NCBI GenBank assembly: GCA_014653585.1
Contig: JACWEH010000003.1
Span: forward strand, 22,051-86,050
Source of the DNA: Pelagibacterales bacterium SAG-MED38
Lineage (GTDB): Bacteria; Pseudomonadota; Alphaproteobacteria; Pelagibacterales; Pelagibacteraceae
Length of the DNA: 64,000 nucleotides
Direction: 5' to 3'
The number at the start of each line of letters is the position of its first letter. Positions within the stretch are counted from its first letter, which is position 1. Made by a program: the position numbers and the translations under genes. Shown piece after piece: positions 1-8,259 of the stretch. The notes beneath the pieces were generated by a model, which was not told the DNA's origin, did no database searches, and worked only from the letters and a program-made list of their open reading frames with translations.

Positions 1-67
1 CATGTAAGGTTCTTACGACACCATTTACTTGTGGAAAATATGCATCTGTTGCAATTAAAATTTTCAT
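1..67 (-). CDS. Glycosyltransferase, N-terminal fragment (probable Agt-type lipid glycosyltransferase)
   Basis: Only the first 22 codons are inside the window; the gene continues past base 1. The start is the ATG at 67, three bases after the stop of the upstream metallophosphoesterase gene, so the two are surely co-transcribed. The N-terminus reads MKILIATDAYFPQVNGVV, the typical opening of GT4-family (GT-B fold) glycosyltransferases, where the VNGV loop lies in the acceptor-side Rossmann domain. Known context: in marine and rhizobial alphaproteobacteria a plcP gene is paired with a glycosyltransferase (Agt) that glycosylates the diacylglycerol released by PlcP. The Agt role is inferred from this pairing; the family call rests on a short fragment. 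Confidence 0.75.
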   Translation of the reverse strand, partial: MKILIATDAYFPQVNGVVRTLH

Positions 68-70
68 TAA

Positions 71-883
71 TTACGAAGCTTTTTTAAAGTCTTCGGTTTT
101 AATTGGTTTAATTATTTCTTTGGCATCTAAATATTGTTCTCTTATTTTGTCCCAATATAATATTTCAAAACTACCATCATAATTTTCAGCTAATGCAGTA
201 CAAGATTCTACCCAGTCTCCACAATTTAAATAATTGACCCCATTAAAATCTCTATCCTCAGCATGATGGATATGGCCACAAATTATTCCATCAAATTTTT
301 TTCTTTTTGCATAATCTGAGAGTGTTTTTTCATATTCACCAATATATTTGACGGCGTTCTTAACCTTATATTTTAAATATTTTGCAAGAGACCAATATTC
401 TTTTCCTCTCAACCTTCTGAAGAAATTAATTATTACATTTATTTTTAACAATAAATTGTAAGCTATTGATCCAAGTTTAGATAGCCATTTAGCATGTTTC
501 ATAACACCATCCCAAGCATCACCATGAACAACAACATATTTTTTTCCAGCATTTGTCTCATGAATAACTCTATTAACCATATGGATGTCACCAAAATGCA
601 TTGGAATAAATTTTCTTAACATTTCATCATGGTTGCCCATAATATAGAAAACTTTAGTGCCATGTCTTGCTTTTCTTAAAATTTTTTGGATTACATCATT
701 ATGTTCTTGAGGCCAAAAAAAACTTTTTTGCATTTCCCAGACATCTATAATGTCTCCTACAAGATAAAGATTTTCAGATCTTGAGTTTTTAAAAAACTCT
801 AAAAGTTTTTTCGCCTGACAACCCTTGGTACCCAAATGCACATCAGAAATAAAAATGCTTTTGTATTTAAGTATGTTAGGCAT
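71..883 (-). CDS. plcP: PlcP-like metallophosphoesterase (phospholipase C of lipid renovation)
   Basis: This 270-residue protein belongs to the calcineurin-like phosphoesterases related to LpxH (COG2908). All metal-binding blocks are present: DVH at 14-16, GDIID at 43-47, GNHD at 83-86, HGD at 120-122 and GHIHHAE at 203-209. No signal peptide is visible, so it acts in the cytoplasm or on the inner leaflet. Family members are either LpxH (lipid A precursor hydrolysis) or PlcP (removal of phospholipid headgroups to give diacylglycerol). A separate LpxI, which does the LpxH reaction, is encoded in the lpx cluster at 36003-36797, and a glycosyltransferase starts three bases downstream, so PlcP is the better call. 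Expected to be induced by phosphate limitation. Family certain; role inferred. Confidence 0.8.
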   Translation of the reverse strand: MPNILKYKSIFISDVHLGTKGCQAKKLLEFFKNSRSENLYLVGDIIDVWEMQKSFFWPQEHNDVIQKILRKARHGTKVFYIMGNHDEMLRKFIPMHFGDIHMVNRVIHETNAGKKYVVVHGDAWDGVMKHAKWLSKLGSIAYNLLLKINVIINFFRRLRGKEYWSLAKYLKYKVKNAVKYIGEYEKTLSDYAKRKKFDGIICGHIHHAEDRDFNGVNYLNCGDWVESCTALAENYDGSFEILYWDKIREQYLDAKEIIKPIKTEDFKKAS

Positions 884-943
884 TTAAAGACCTATATTTT
901 AATACAACTGTAACACGAATCATGTATTTCTTATTTCATTTAA

Positions 944-961
944 ATGTTACAAATTTGTTAA
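944..961 (+). promoter_or_regulatory. Candidate Pho-box-like direct repeat between plcP and the lipid kinase gene
   Basis: The 98-base gap between the divergent starts at 883 and 982 contains ATGTTACAAATTTGTTAA. TGTTA occurs twice with an 11-base period, the layout of a PhoB site (two 7-base half-sites, 4-base spacer), although the usual TGTCA has become TGTTA. The central ACAAATTTGT is also a perfect palindrome, so another regulator is possible. The box lies only 20 bases before the ATG at 982, close for a -35 position. A weak, context-driven call. Confidence 0.3.
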
Positions 962-981
962 AAATTTTTTAAGGATTAATT

Positions 982-1866
982 ATGTTATATTGTTTAATTT
1001 ATAATCTGAATTCTTCCTCTGGAAGAAAATCTAAATTCATAAGCAGGGTTTTATCTAAGTTAAAAGAAAATAATTCTGTAGACTTCTTTGAAACAAAAAC
1101 AATAAATCAAGCTAAGAAAATTTTTGAAGATTTTAATCAAAAAAATTATGATCGACTAATAGTAGCCGGTGGTGATGGTTCAGTTTCTTTTGCAATTAAT
1201 GAATTAATTAAAAATAATTTTAATTTTAAAGACGATTTTGCTATAGGTTATATCCCTGCTGGTACTGCGAATTTGCTTCAGGCTGAATTATCAATGAATA
1301 AAAAAGTTGATGATATAGTAAATGTGTTAGTTTCTAATAATTATAAATCCTCTAATCTTGTAAAAATTAACGAGAATTATTTCTTTTTAATGGCTGGTAT
1401 AGGATGGGATGCAAAAATTGTTCACTCAATTAATTCAAAAGTTAAAAAAATTCTTGGTAAAATTATATTTGGCATCAAAGGTTTTCAATATTTCTTATTT
1501 ATGAATAATAAAAAATTAAATGTAACTTTTGATGGGCAATTTTATCAAGCAGACTGGATATTATCCTCAAATACCAAATATTACGCTGGACATTATAAAA
1601 TAAATAAAACAAATATTTTTGAAGATAAATTAGTCACTTATATATTTAAAGATTTGACTAGGATTAGTTTATTATATTCTATATTCTTAATAATTCTTAA
1701 TGGTGATTTAAGTAAAAACAAAAATGTTATTACTACTTATTCACAAAACATTACAATTGATGGAAATGATTTGATACCTGTTCAAATTGATGGAGATAAT
1801 TTTGGTTCATTTAAAAAAATTCATTTAAATCTATCAAATAAAAAAGTGAATTTTCTTGTAAAATAA
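982..1866 (+). CDS. Diacylglycerol kinase family lipid kinase (YegS/DagK-like)
   Basis: This 294-residue protein has the diacylglycerol/sphingosine kinase catalytic fold (LCB5/YegS family): the nucleotide-binding GGDGS at 63-67 and PAGTAN at 92-97, followed by the beta-rich C-terminal domain. It would phosphorylate a lipid such as diacylglycerol with ATP. The start is ATG 982 with AAGGA eight bases upstream. It is divergent from plcP across a 98-base gap. In this setting it could recycle diacylglycerol made by PlcP to phosphatidic acid, but its substrate cannot be read from sequence. Its stop codon ends at 1866, directly against the stop of convergent manC at 1867, leaving no intergenic base. 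Confidence 0.8.
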   Translation: MLYCLIYNLNSSSGRKSKFISRVLSKLKENNSVDFFETKTINQAKKIFEDFNQKNYDRLIVAGGDGSVSFAINELIKNNFNFKDDFAIGYIPAGTANLLQAELSMNKKVDDIVNVLVSNNYKSSNLVKINENYFFLMAGIGWDAKIVHSINSKVKKILGKIIFGIKGFQYFLFMNNKKLNVTFDGQFYQADWILSSNTKYYAGHYKINKTNIFEDKLVTYIFKDLTRISLLYSIFLIILNGDLSKNKNVITTYSQNITIDGNDLIPVQIDGDNFGSFKKIHLNLSNKKVNFLVK

Positions 1867-3057
1867 TTATTTTACTCTGCCATACACATCTTGGTATCTA
1901 ACAATATCAGTTTCTTTTAAAATCGAACCTATTTGAGCTTCAATAATTTTTACTGGTTTTTTATATGGATTTTCTATTCTATGGATTGCACCTAATGGAA
2001 TAAAAATAGTTTCATAAGGTTTCAAAGTAAAATATTTCTTATTTAACGTAATTTTAGGTTTGCCATGAGTAACTACCCAGTGTTCAGCTCTATGATGATG
2101 TTTCTGAAGACTTAATATACCTTTAGGTTTTACATATAATTCTTTAATTAAGAATTCCTTACCATTAAATAGATTTACATAACTACCCCATGGTCTATGA
2201 AATACATTCTTCTTTTTAAAATAATGTCTCTTATTTCTTCCATACATTTTACAAATTTCCTTCCAAGATCCTAAATCAGACCAAGGAATATCTAATTTGA
2301 TCGCATTAATATCTTTGGTTTTTTCTAGAATTGCATAGTCAAAAGACTTTGCTGTTGCTTTGGTAAAAGCTTGTTTGTTTAAATAATATACATTACTTTT
2401 ATATTTTGCTTTTAATACTGCTTTGTTACAATTTCGGTAAATATTTGGTTGGTATTTCTTGAAATTATTAATTATTGAATCTTTTCTCAAATAAAACATT
2501 CCAGAATTCCAATAACCTTTTTTACCAATTATTTGTTTAGCTTTTACCTCTTTGGGTTTTTCTACAAATTTAATTACTTTATTGTTTTTTGTTAAAAAAT
2601 AACCAAATTCACTTGAAGGCATTGTAGGCTTAATTCCAAATATAAAGATGTTATTATGAGTAAGTTTCTTTTGGTTTTTTTTGATAGCTTTATTGAATAA
2701 GCCAACTTTCTCTATCAGATGATCAGCAGCCAAGAACATTAAAGGTTGTTCATTAGGAATATCCTTTATTAATGCCGTGCTTAAAATTGCTGGTGCTGTA
2801 TTTCTTTTAGCAGGTTCTAAAACTATTTTAAATTTTCTTATTTTGTGTTTATTTAGGTGTTGTTTTACTTGTCTTAAATATTTTGCATTAGTGCTTATAA
2901 TTGGTGCATCAAATATAGATGCTTTAACTCTCTCAAGAGTTTTTCCAAATAAAGTCCAATTGCCAAAATCAATAAACTGTTTAGCTTGATGTTTTTTAGC
3001 TTTAGGCCAAAGTCTTGTTCCAGCTCCACCACATAGAATGACTGGGCGAATTTTCAT
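1867..3057 (-). CDS. manC: Mannose-1-phosphate guanylyltransferase with C-terminal cupin (ManC type)
   Basis: The enzyme makes GDP-mannose from mannose-1-phosphate and GTP for surface polysaccharide. The nucleotidyltransferase domain shows CGGAGTRLWP at 9-18, FVEKP near 164 and NSGMF near 185. The C-terminal third is a type II mannose-6-phosphate isomerase cupin with the histidine cluster HHHRAEHW near 320. At 396 residues it is shorter than typical ManC/AlgA (about 470), mainly in inter-domain segments. An upstream TTG at 3060 is in frame, but the ATG at 3057 is preferred because it overlaps the ilvD stop by one base (TGATG), implying translational coupling. Isomerase activity of the short cupin is uncertain. 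Confidence 0.88.
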   Translation of the reverse strand: MKIRPVILCGGAGTRLWPKAKKHQAKQFIDFGNWTLFGKTLERVKASIFDAPIISTNAKYLRQVKQHLNKHKIRKFKIVLEPAKRNTAPAILSTALIKDIPNEQPLMFLAADHLIEKVGLFNKAIKKNQKKLTHNNIFIFGIKPTMPSSEFGYFLTKNNKVIKFVEKPKEVKAKQIIGKKGYWNSGMFYLRKDSIINNFKKYQPNIYRNCNKAVLKAKYKSNVYYLNKQAFTKATAKSFDYAILEKTKDINAIKLDIPWSDLGSWKEICKMYGRNKRHYFKKKNVFHRPWGSYVNLFNGKEFLIKELYVKPKGILSLQKHHHRAEHWVVTHGKPKITLNKKYFTLKPYETIFIPLGAIHRIENPYKKPVKIIEAQIGSILKETDIVRYQDVYGRVK

Positions 3058-4775
3058 CAAATTTTTGAGTAATCCTTAACTTCTTTTTTCTTACCTGGAT
3101 GAGTTGGTGCTCCTAAAAATGCTGGTCCAACAGTTTGTGCATATTTCCAAAGTGTTCCTGATCCAAAATCAGATTTTCTAGCCTTCCATTTTCGTCTTCT
3201 TGAAGCTAATTGTGCTCTTGTTAATCGAACATTAATTGTTCCCCTCTTGGCATCAATATCAATGATATCTCCATTACGTAATAAAGCTATTGGACCACCT
3301 AATGCAGCCTCAGGTCCAACATGACCAACACAAAATCCACGAGTTGCTCCAGAGAAACGTCCATCAGTTATTAATGCAACTTTTTCTCCTTTACCTTGTC
3401 CATAGATTGCTCCTGTTGTTGAAAGCATTTCTCTCATACCTGGTCCGCCAACTGGTCCTTCATATCGAATAATAATTACATCACCGTCTTTGTATTTTTT
3501 ACTTTGTACTGCTTTCATAGCACTTTCTTCGTTGTCAAAACATCTTGCTTTACCAGTAAATTGTAATTTTTTTAAACCTGCAATTTTAACTATTCCTCCA
3601 TCAGGTGCTAAGTTTCCTTTTAATCCAACAACTCCACCAGTTGGTGATAATGGATTTTTATAAGATCTCATTACTTTTTGTTTTGGATTAAATTTAATTT
3701 TCTTTAAATTTTCTTTCATAGTTTTACCTGTAACTGTCATACAGTCACCATGAATAAAACCACCTTCATAAAGAGTTTTTAATAACATTGGAACACCACC
3801 AGCTAACCACATGTCTTTAGCAACATATTTTCCACCTGGTTTTAAATCAGCAAGATATGGAGTTCTTTTAAATATTTTTGCAACATCCATTAAGTCAAAT
3901 TTTATTCCAGCTTCATTAGCAATTGCAGGTAAGTGTAATCCGGCATTAGTTGATCCACCTGTTGCAGCAACTATTGTTGCAGCATTTTCTAAAGCTTTTC
4001 TTGTAACAATATCTCTTGGTTTAATTTTTTTAGCTAATAATTCCATTACCATTTTACCACTATTTTTTGCATACTTATCTCGTTCTTCATAAGGAGCAGG
4101 AGTTCCTGCAGAATAAGGTAATGCTAAACCAATAGCTTCAGATACACAGGCCATAGTGTTTGCAGTAAATTGACCTCCACATGCACCTGCGGTAGGACAC
4201 GCAACTAATTCTAATTTTCTTAATTCTTTTGCAGACATTTGACCTGATGAATGTTTTCCAACTGCTTCAAAAACATCAACAACAGTCACATCTTTACCTT
4301 TATATTTTCCCGGAAGGATTGAGCCACCATATATAAATACACTTGGAACATTTAATCTGACCATCGACATCATTAAACCTGGTAAAGATTTATCACAACC
4401 TGCGATACCTACTAATGCATCATAACAGTGACCTCTAACAGTAAGTTCTGCAGAATCTGCAATTACTTCTCTAGAAATTAATGAAGATTTCATTCCTTCA
4501 TGACCCATTGCAATACCATCAGTAACGGTAATTGTGCAAAATTCTCGAGGTGTACCACCTGAAGCTCTGACACCCTTTTTAACCGATTGTGCCTGTCTCA
4601 TTAGGGCAATATTGCAAGGAGCAGCCTCATTCCATGTGGATACAACGCCTACAAATGGTTTTGAAACATCTTTTTCTGTTTCACCCATTGCGTAATAGAA
4701 AGATCTATGTGGAGCTCTATCAGCACCTAAAGATGTATGTCTGCTTGGTAATTTTTTCTTATCAAACTTCCGCAT
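3057..4775 (-). CDS. ilvD: Dihydroxy-acid dehydratase
   Basis: IlvD dehydrates 2,3-dihydroxy-isovalerate and 2,3-dihydroxy-3-methylvalerate to the 2-keto acids in valine, leucine and isoleucine synthesis. The 572-residue length is normal. Iron-sulfur cysteines fit C54, C127 (in GCDKSLPG, a family signature) and C199 (in CPTAGACGG). The second family signature, [19 protein letters not shown], is near the C-terminus. The ATG at 4775 shares a base with the valS stop, and the stop overlaps the manC start, so valS-ilvD-manC is probably one transcript. No attenuator or leader is visible. Placement between an aminoacyl-tRNA synthetase and manC is not a biosynthetic ilv cluster. Confidence 0.97.
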   Translation of the reverse strand: MRKFDKKKLPSRHTSLGADRAPHRSFYYAMGETEKDVSKPFVGVVSTWNEAAPCNIALMRQAQSVKKGVRASGGTPREFCTITVTDGIAMGHEGMKSSLISREVIADSAELTVRGHCYDALVGIAGCDKSLPGLMMSMVRLNVPSVFIYGGSILPGKYKGKDVTVVDVFEAVGKHSSGQMSAKELRKLELVACPTAGACGGQFTANTMACVSEAIGLALPYSAGTPAPYEERDKYAKNSGKMVMELLAKKIKPRDIVTRKALENAATIVAATGGSTNAGLHLPAIANEAGIKFDLMDVAKIFKRTPYLADLKPGGKYVAKDMWLAGGVPMLLKTLYEGGFIHGDCMTVTGKTMKENLKKIKFNPKQKVMRSYKNPLSPTGGVVGLKGNLAPDGGIVKIAGLKKLQFTGKARCFDNEESAMKAVQSKKYKDGDVIIIRYEGPVGGPGMREMLSTTGAIYGQGKGEKVALITDGRFSGATRGFCVGHVGPEAALGGPIALLRNGDIIDIDAKRGTINVRLTRAQLASRRRKWKARKSDFGSGTLWKYAQTVGPAFLGAPTHPGKKKEVKDYSKI

Positions 4776-7402
4776 TATAAACTTTCAATGGTTAATGATA
4801 TTTTTTGGATATCATTTTTTAGATTACTATAGTTAGTTTTTTCTTGTTCAACAATATTTTTTGGAGCTCTATCAGTAAATCCTTTATTCGATAACCGCTG
4901 AGATATTTTGTCCATTTCTTCTTTGTATTTATTCTGTCTTTTAACTAGGTTTTCTTTGATTAGATTTAAATCCACATTTTCATCAAAATAAATCTTAAAT
5001 ATATCCCCTGAAATAACCAAAGTTGCAGACGGTTTTTTTTGGTCTTTATCATAGAAATTATTGATACGACCAAGCTTTTTTAGAATAATCTCATTGTTAG
5101 TCATTAATGTTTTATTTTTTTTAGCAATTTTGGTCATTGAGATGTCAATAAATGAACCTGGGCTTACATTTAATTCATTTTTAAAAGATCTAAGTTCAGA
5201 AATAACACTTATGATCTTCTCTACTTCTTTTAAAGATTGATCTTTTTTAGCCTTTCCTGATGGCCAATTAGCATACATTAGGAAGTTCTTATCTGATTTA
5301 TCAAATTTATTTTTTAACCAGATTTGCTCAGTAACAAATGGAATAAATGGATGAAGAATAATAAGTATTTGTTTAAATACGTAGGCGGATACTTCTTTCA
5401 CCTCTTTTTTAGATCTTTCATCGTCTGAAAAAAGAATAGTTTTTGAAAGCTCGATATACCAATCACAATAAGAGTGCCAAGCAAACTGATAAGCGTTTTT
5501 AGCGGCCTCATCAAATCGATAATCTTTGAGATTTTTTTCTATTTTTTGCTTTGTTTGAATAAGTTCTGAATAAATCCACTTATTGATATTTAGCTTAGTT
5601 TTAGGAGCTTTGTCTGTTTTATTAAAATCACATTTATTAGTAATTAAAAAATTATTAGCATTCCATAATTTATTTAAAAAATTTCTGTACCCTTTAACTC
5701 TATCCTCTGAAAGCTTTACATCGGTGCCAGGTGATGCCATTGAAAGTAGAGTAAATCTTAAAGCATCTGCACTATACTTTTCAATCAAATCTAATGGATC
5801 AATTACATTACCTTTAGATTTAGACATCTTCTGTCCTTTTTCATCTCTAACTAGTGCATGAACATAAATATCTTTAAATGGTTCTTTGTTTAAAAATTCC
5901 ATTCCAAACATCATCATTCTGGCCACCCAAAAGAAAATAATATCAAAACCGGTTACCAAAACAGTTGTTGGATAAAATTTTTTAACAAAATCTTTATTGT
6001 CTGGCCAACCCAATGTTGCAAAAGGCCATAAGCCGGAGGAAAACCATGTATCTAAAACATCTGGATCTCTTGTAATTTTTACATCTTTTTTATAAAATTT
6101 TTTAGCTTGTTTTTTTGCGTCATCTTCATTTACTGCAACAAAAATTTTTTTATCAGGTCCATACCAAGCTGGTATTTGGTGGCCCCACCACAGTTGCCTA
6201 GATACACACCAAGGTTCAATATTGTTCATCCACTGAAAATAAGTTTTAGACCAATTTTCCGGAAAGAAATTTGTTTTCTTTGATTTAACTATTTGTTTAG
6301 CTTTAACAGATAATTTTTTTGCATTTACAAACCACTGTTCAGTTAGAAAAGGCTCTATGACTGAATTTGATCTATCTCCATAAGGTACTTTATTCTTGAT
6401 GTTTTCTTCTTTAACAAAAAATTCTTTTTCTTTTAACTCATTTAAAATTTTTTTACGCGCTTCAAATCTATCTAATCCAACGTATTCATCTGGAGCATTA
6501 TTATTTATTTTACCATCTTCAGTGAATACATTTATAATTTCCAGTTTATTTCTTTGACCAACATCATAATCATTAAAGTCATGTGCTGGCGTAATTTTTA
6601 ATGCTCCAGTTCCTTGTTCAGGATCTGCATAATCGTCTTTTATAATTTTAATCTTTCTACCTACTATTGGGATAGTGACTGTTTTACCCACATACTTTTT
6701 AAACCTTTTATCTTTTGGGTTCACTGCAATAGCAGTATCGCCTAACATTGTCTCAGGTCTAGTGGTTGCGATAGTTATAAAATCGTCAGATTTATCTATA
6801 GGATACCTAATATAGTAAATTTTTGAATTCATTTCTCTTTGATCAACCTCTAGGTCTGATATTGCAGTTTTTAATACTGTGTCCCAATTAACTAGTTTTT
6901 CTGCTTTATAAATTAATCTTTTTTTATGTAATTCAACAAAAACCTTAACTACTGATTTTGATAAATTATCATCCATTGTAAAAGCGTTTCTGGACCAATC
7001 ACATGAACACCCAAGTTTTTTGAGTTGATTGATGATTATGTCTCCATACTGATTTTTCCATTCCCACACCTTTTCTATAAATTTTTCTCTACCTAAATCA
7101 TTTTTATTTAAATTTTCTTTTTCGAGTTGTTTTTCAACAAGTGCTTGCGTTGCGATACCAGCATGGTCAGTTCCAGGTTGCCATAAAGTCTCATAATTAT
7201 TCATTCGATAATAACGAACTAAAAGATCCTGGATTGAATTATTTAAAGCATGGCCCATATGTAAACTTCCAGTTACATTTGGTGGTGGAATTACAATTGA
7301 ATATTTTTTAGAATTTTTTTTTGGTTTAAATAATTTGTTTTTTTCCCAATAAGCATAAATATTATCTTCTACTTCAGAATGTATATATTTATCACTATTC
7401 AT
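4775..7402 (-). CDS. valS: Valyl-tRNA synthetase
   Basis: ValS charges tRNA-Val; it is a class I synthetase of 875 residues. The HIGH-type motif is HMGH at 48-51 within [13 protein letters not shown], and the second signature KMSKSKGN is present in the catalytic core. The CP1 editing insert lies between them ([12 protein letters not shown]). A lysine-rich C-terminal helix pair matches the valine-specific tRNA-binding coiled coil. The ATG at 7402 is the first gene start left of a divergent tRNA pair, so a promoter probably lies in 7403-7522. It heads the valS-ilvD-manC run, each gene touching or overlapping the next by one base. Confidence 0.98.
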   Translation of the reverse strand: MNSDKYIHSEVEDNIYAYWEKNKLFKPKKNSKKYSIVIPPPNVTGSLHMGHALNNSIQDLLVRYYRMNNYETLWQPGTDHAGIATQALVEKQLEKENLNKNDLGREKFIEKVWEWKNQYGDIIINQLKKLGCSCDWSRNAFTMDDNLSKSVVKVFVELHKKRLIYKAEKLVNWDTVLKTAISDLEVDQREMNSKIYYIRYPIDKSDDFITIATTRPETMLGDTAIAVNPKDKRFKKYVGKTVTIPIVGRKIKIIKDDYADPEQGTGALKITPAHDFNDYDVGQRNKLEIINVFTEDGKINNNAPDEYVGLDRFEARKKILNELKEKEFFVKEENIKNKVPYGDRSNSVIEPFLTEQWFVNAKKLSVKAKQIVKSKKTNFFPENWSKTYFQWMNNIEPWCVSRQLWWGHQIPAWYGPDKKIFVAVNEDDAKKQAKKFYKKDVKITRDPDVLDTWFSSGLWPFATLGWPDNKDFVKKFYPTTVLVTGFDIIFFWVARMMMFGMEFLNKEPFKDIYVHALVRDEKGQKMSKSKGNVIDPLDLIEKYSADALRFTLLSMASPGTDVKLSEDRVKGYRNFLNKLWNANNFLITNKCDFNKTDKAPKTKLNINKWIYSELIQTKQKIEKNLKDYRFDEAAKNAYQFAWHSYCDWYIELSKTILFSDDERSKKEVKEVSAYVFKQILIILHPFIPFVTEQIWLKNKFDKSDKNFLMYANWPSGKAKKDQSLKEVEKIISVISELRSFKNELNVSPGSFIDISMTKIAKKNKTLMTNNEIILKKLGRINNFYDKDQKKPSATLVISGDIFKIYFDENVDLNLIKENLVKRQNKYKEEMDKISQRLSNKGFTDRAPKNIVEQEKTNYSNLKNDIQKISLTIESL

Positions 7403-7465
7403 GGATTAAGTAGTTTATAATTTATTAATCTAAATTAACAATAATCAAATTAGATCGTTATTTAA

Positions 7466-7493
7466 TAGACTAATCACAAATATTTAATATAAA
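7466..7493 (+). promoter_or_regulatory. Candidate promoter for tRNA-Cys
   Basis: TAGACT (7466-7471) and TATAAA (7488-7493) are separated by 16 bases and lie about 30 bases before the mature tRNA-Cys 5' end, a reasonable sigma-70 type arrangement. The surroundings are very AT-rich, so chance matches are easy. The rest of 7403-7522 shows no other clear structure. Confidence 0.35.
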
Positions 7494-7522
7494 ACTCCTT
7501 GTAGCTATCTACTAAAACATCT

Positions 7523-7596
7523 GGCAACGTGGCGGAATGGTTACGCAGAGGATTGCAAATCCTTGTATCCCGGTTCGATTCCGGGCGTTGCCTCCA
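7523..7596 (+). tRNA. tRNA-Cys (GCA)
   Basis: A complete cloverleaf can be drawn. The acceptor stem is GGCAACG (7523-7529) with CGTTGCC (7586-7592); the discriminator is T at 7593, as expected for cysteine tRNA; CCA is encoded at 7594-7596. The anticodon loop TTGCAAA carries GCA, and the T arm contains GGTTCGATTCC. It is followed 49 bases later by tRNA-Asn on the same strand. Confidence 0.97.
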
Positions 7597-7645
7597 AAAA
7601 AAATCTTGTTTTAGTTTTAAAAGAAAGTAAGTTGAGATTTTATAT

Positions 7646-7721
7646 TCCTCGGTAGCTCAGTTGGTAGAGCAGTTGACTGTTAATCAATTGGTCGCAGGTT
7701 CGAGTCCTGCCCGAGGAGCCA
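7646..7721 (+). tRNA. tRNA-Asn (GTT)
   Basis: The acceptor stem is TCCTCGG (7646-7652) with CCGAGGA (7711-7717); the discriminator is G at 7718 and CCA is encoded at 7719-7721. The anticodon loop CTGTTAA gives GTT. The D arm (AGCTCAGTTGGTAGAGC) and T arm (GGTTCGAGTCC) are standard. Its 3' end is only three bases from the stop codon of the convergent XRE regulator gene. Confidence 0.97.
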
Positions 7722-7724
7722 GAT

Positions 7725-8096
7725 TTATCCGACTCTTGAAACTTTATTATCTGATACTTGCAAAGATTTTGTAAATTTTATTTTTTGATCATTGCTTAAT
7801 TCAGAATACAACTTTACTAGAAAGTTATAGTTAACATTCATATGTCCTTCTTGAGATTTTTCTAAATTTATTAAATATTCTGAAAAATCCTCAAAAAAAT
7901 AATTAATTGGTACTTTTAGATAATTGGAAAGTTGTAATAATCTTATTGAACTAACTCCATTAGTACCTTTTTCATATTTTTGTATTTGTTGAAATGTTAC
8001 GTTTATTGCTTTTGCTACTTTTGTTTGAGTTAAACCTAAAGCTAGCCTTCTAAGCTTAAGCTTATTGCCTAAATGCTTATTAAAATTATCTTCCAT
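7725..8096 (-). CDS. XRE-family helix-turn-helix transcriptional regulator
   Basis: This 123-residue cytoplasmic DNA-binding protein has a Cro/C1-type HTH at about residues 11-66. The helix pair LTQTKVAKAINVTFQQIQKY is followed by the family's typical EKGTNGVSS and LLQLSNYLKVPINYFF. The C-terminal 50 residues are of unknown function. The ATG at 8096 has a strong AGGGG ribosome binding site. It lies downstream of aapP on the same strand across a 163-base gap that holds two AACTAGTT palindromes, which are candidate autoregulatory operators. Target genes are unknown; control of the neighbouring amino-acid transporter is a guess from position. Confidence 0.9.
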   Translation of the reverse strand: MEDNFNKHLGNKLKLRRLALGLTQTKVAKAINVTFQQIQKYEKGTNGVSSIRLLQLSNYLKVPINYFFEDFSEYLINLEKSQEGHMNVNYNFLVKLYSELSNDQKIKFTKSLQVSDNKVSRVG

Positions 8097-8131
8097 TAAG
8101 ACCCCTCTTAATTTTATTTAAATTGTGATTG

Positions 8132-8192
8132 AACTAGTTTTTAATCTTCACTGCAACAAAATTCTTTTTTATTTTTGAATAAAAAACTAGTT
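8132..8192. repeat. Pair of AACTAGTT palindromes upstream of the XRE regulator
   Basis: AACTAGTTTTT at 8132-8142 and its reverse complement AAAAACTAGTT at 8182-8192 form an 11-base inverted repeat. The shared 8-base core AACTAGTT is itself a palindrome, with starts 53 bases apart, about five helical turns. This spacing puts both cores on one face of the DNA and suits a cooperative operator for the adjacent XRE protein. The link is inference from position. Confidence 0.45.
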
Positions 8193-8206
8193 ATATGAAA
8201 AATATG

Positions 8207-8247
8207 TCAAGTAATACTTAAGGCATTATTTAACAATTATTACTTGA
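8207..8247 (-). repeat. 10-base inverted repeat just after aapP
   Basis: TCAAGTAATA (8207-8216) and TATTACTTGA (8238-8247) are perfectly complementary across a 21-base loop, 13 bases downstream of the aapP stop in the direction of transcription. It could protect the 3' end of the operon mRNA or act as a weak terminator, but it is AT-rich and has only a short T run after it. It could equally be a protein site. Confidence 0.35.
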
Positions 8248-8259
8248 ATTTATTGATAT

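Noticed and set aside
884..943. Minus-strand Pho box for plcP (GTGTTACAGTTGTATTAA)
   Set aside because: The second half-site matches poorly and the spacing to a plausible -10 is too short; only the plus-strand repeat was kept, at low confidence.
2777..2989. Plus-strand open frame opposite manC (and similar frames such as 3811-4092, 9383-9691, 11793-12077)
   Set aside because: It lies entirely inside a well-supported gene on the other strand, has no family features and no ribosome binding site; antisense open frames are expected from the codon usage.
3058..3060. TTG start for manC three bases upstream of the ATG
   Set aside because: The ATG at 3057 gives the normal N-terminus and a standard TGATG coupling with ilvD.
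7403..7522. Possible riboswitch or small RNA in the valS/tRNA-Cys gap
   Set aside because: No stable stem or known aptamer core was found; the gap fits two divergent promoters.
7646..7740. Phage or island attachment site at tRNA-Asn
   Set aside because: No integrase, no repeated tRNA 3' end and no foreign genes are present in the window.
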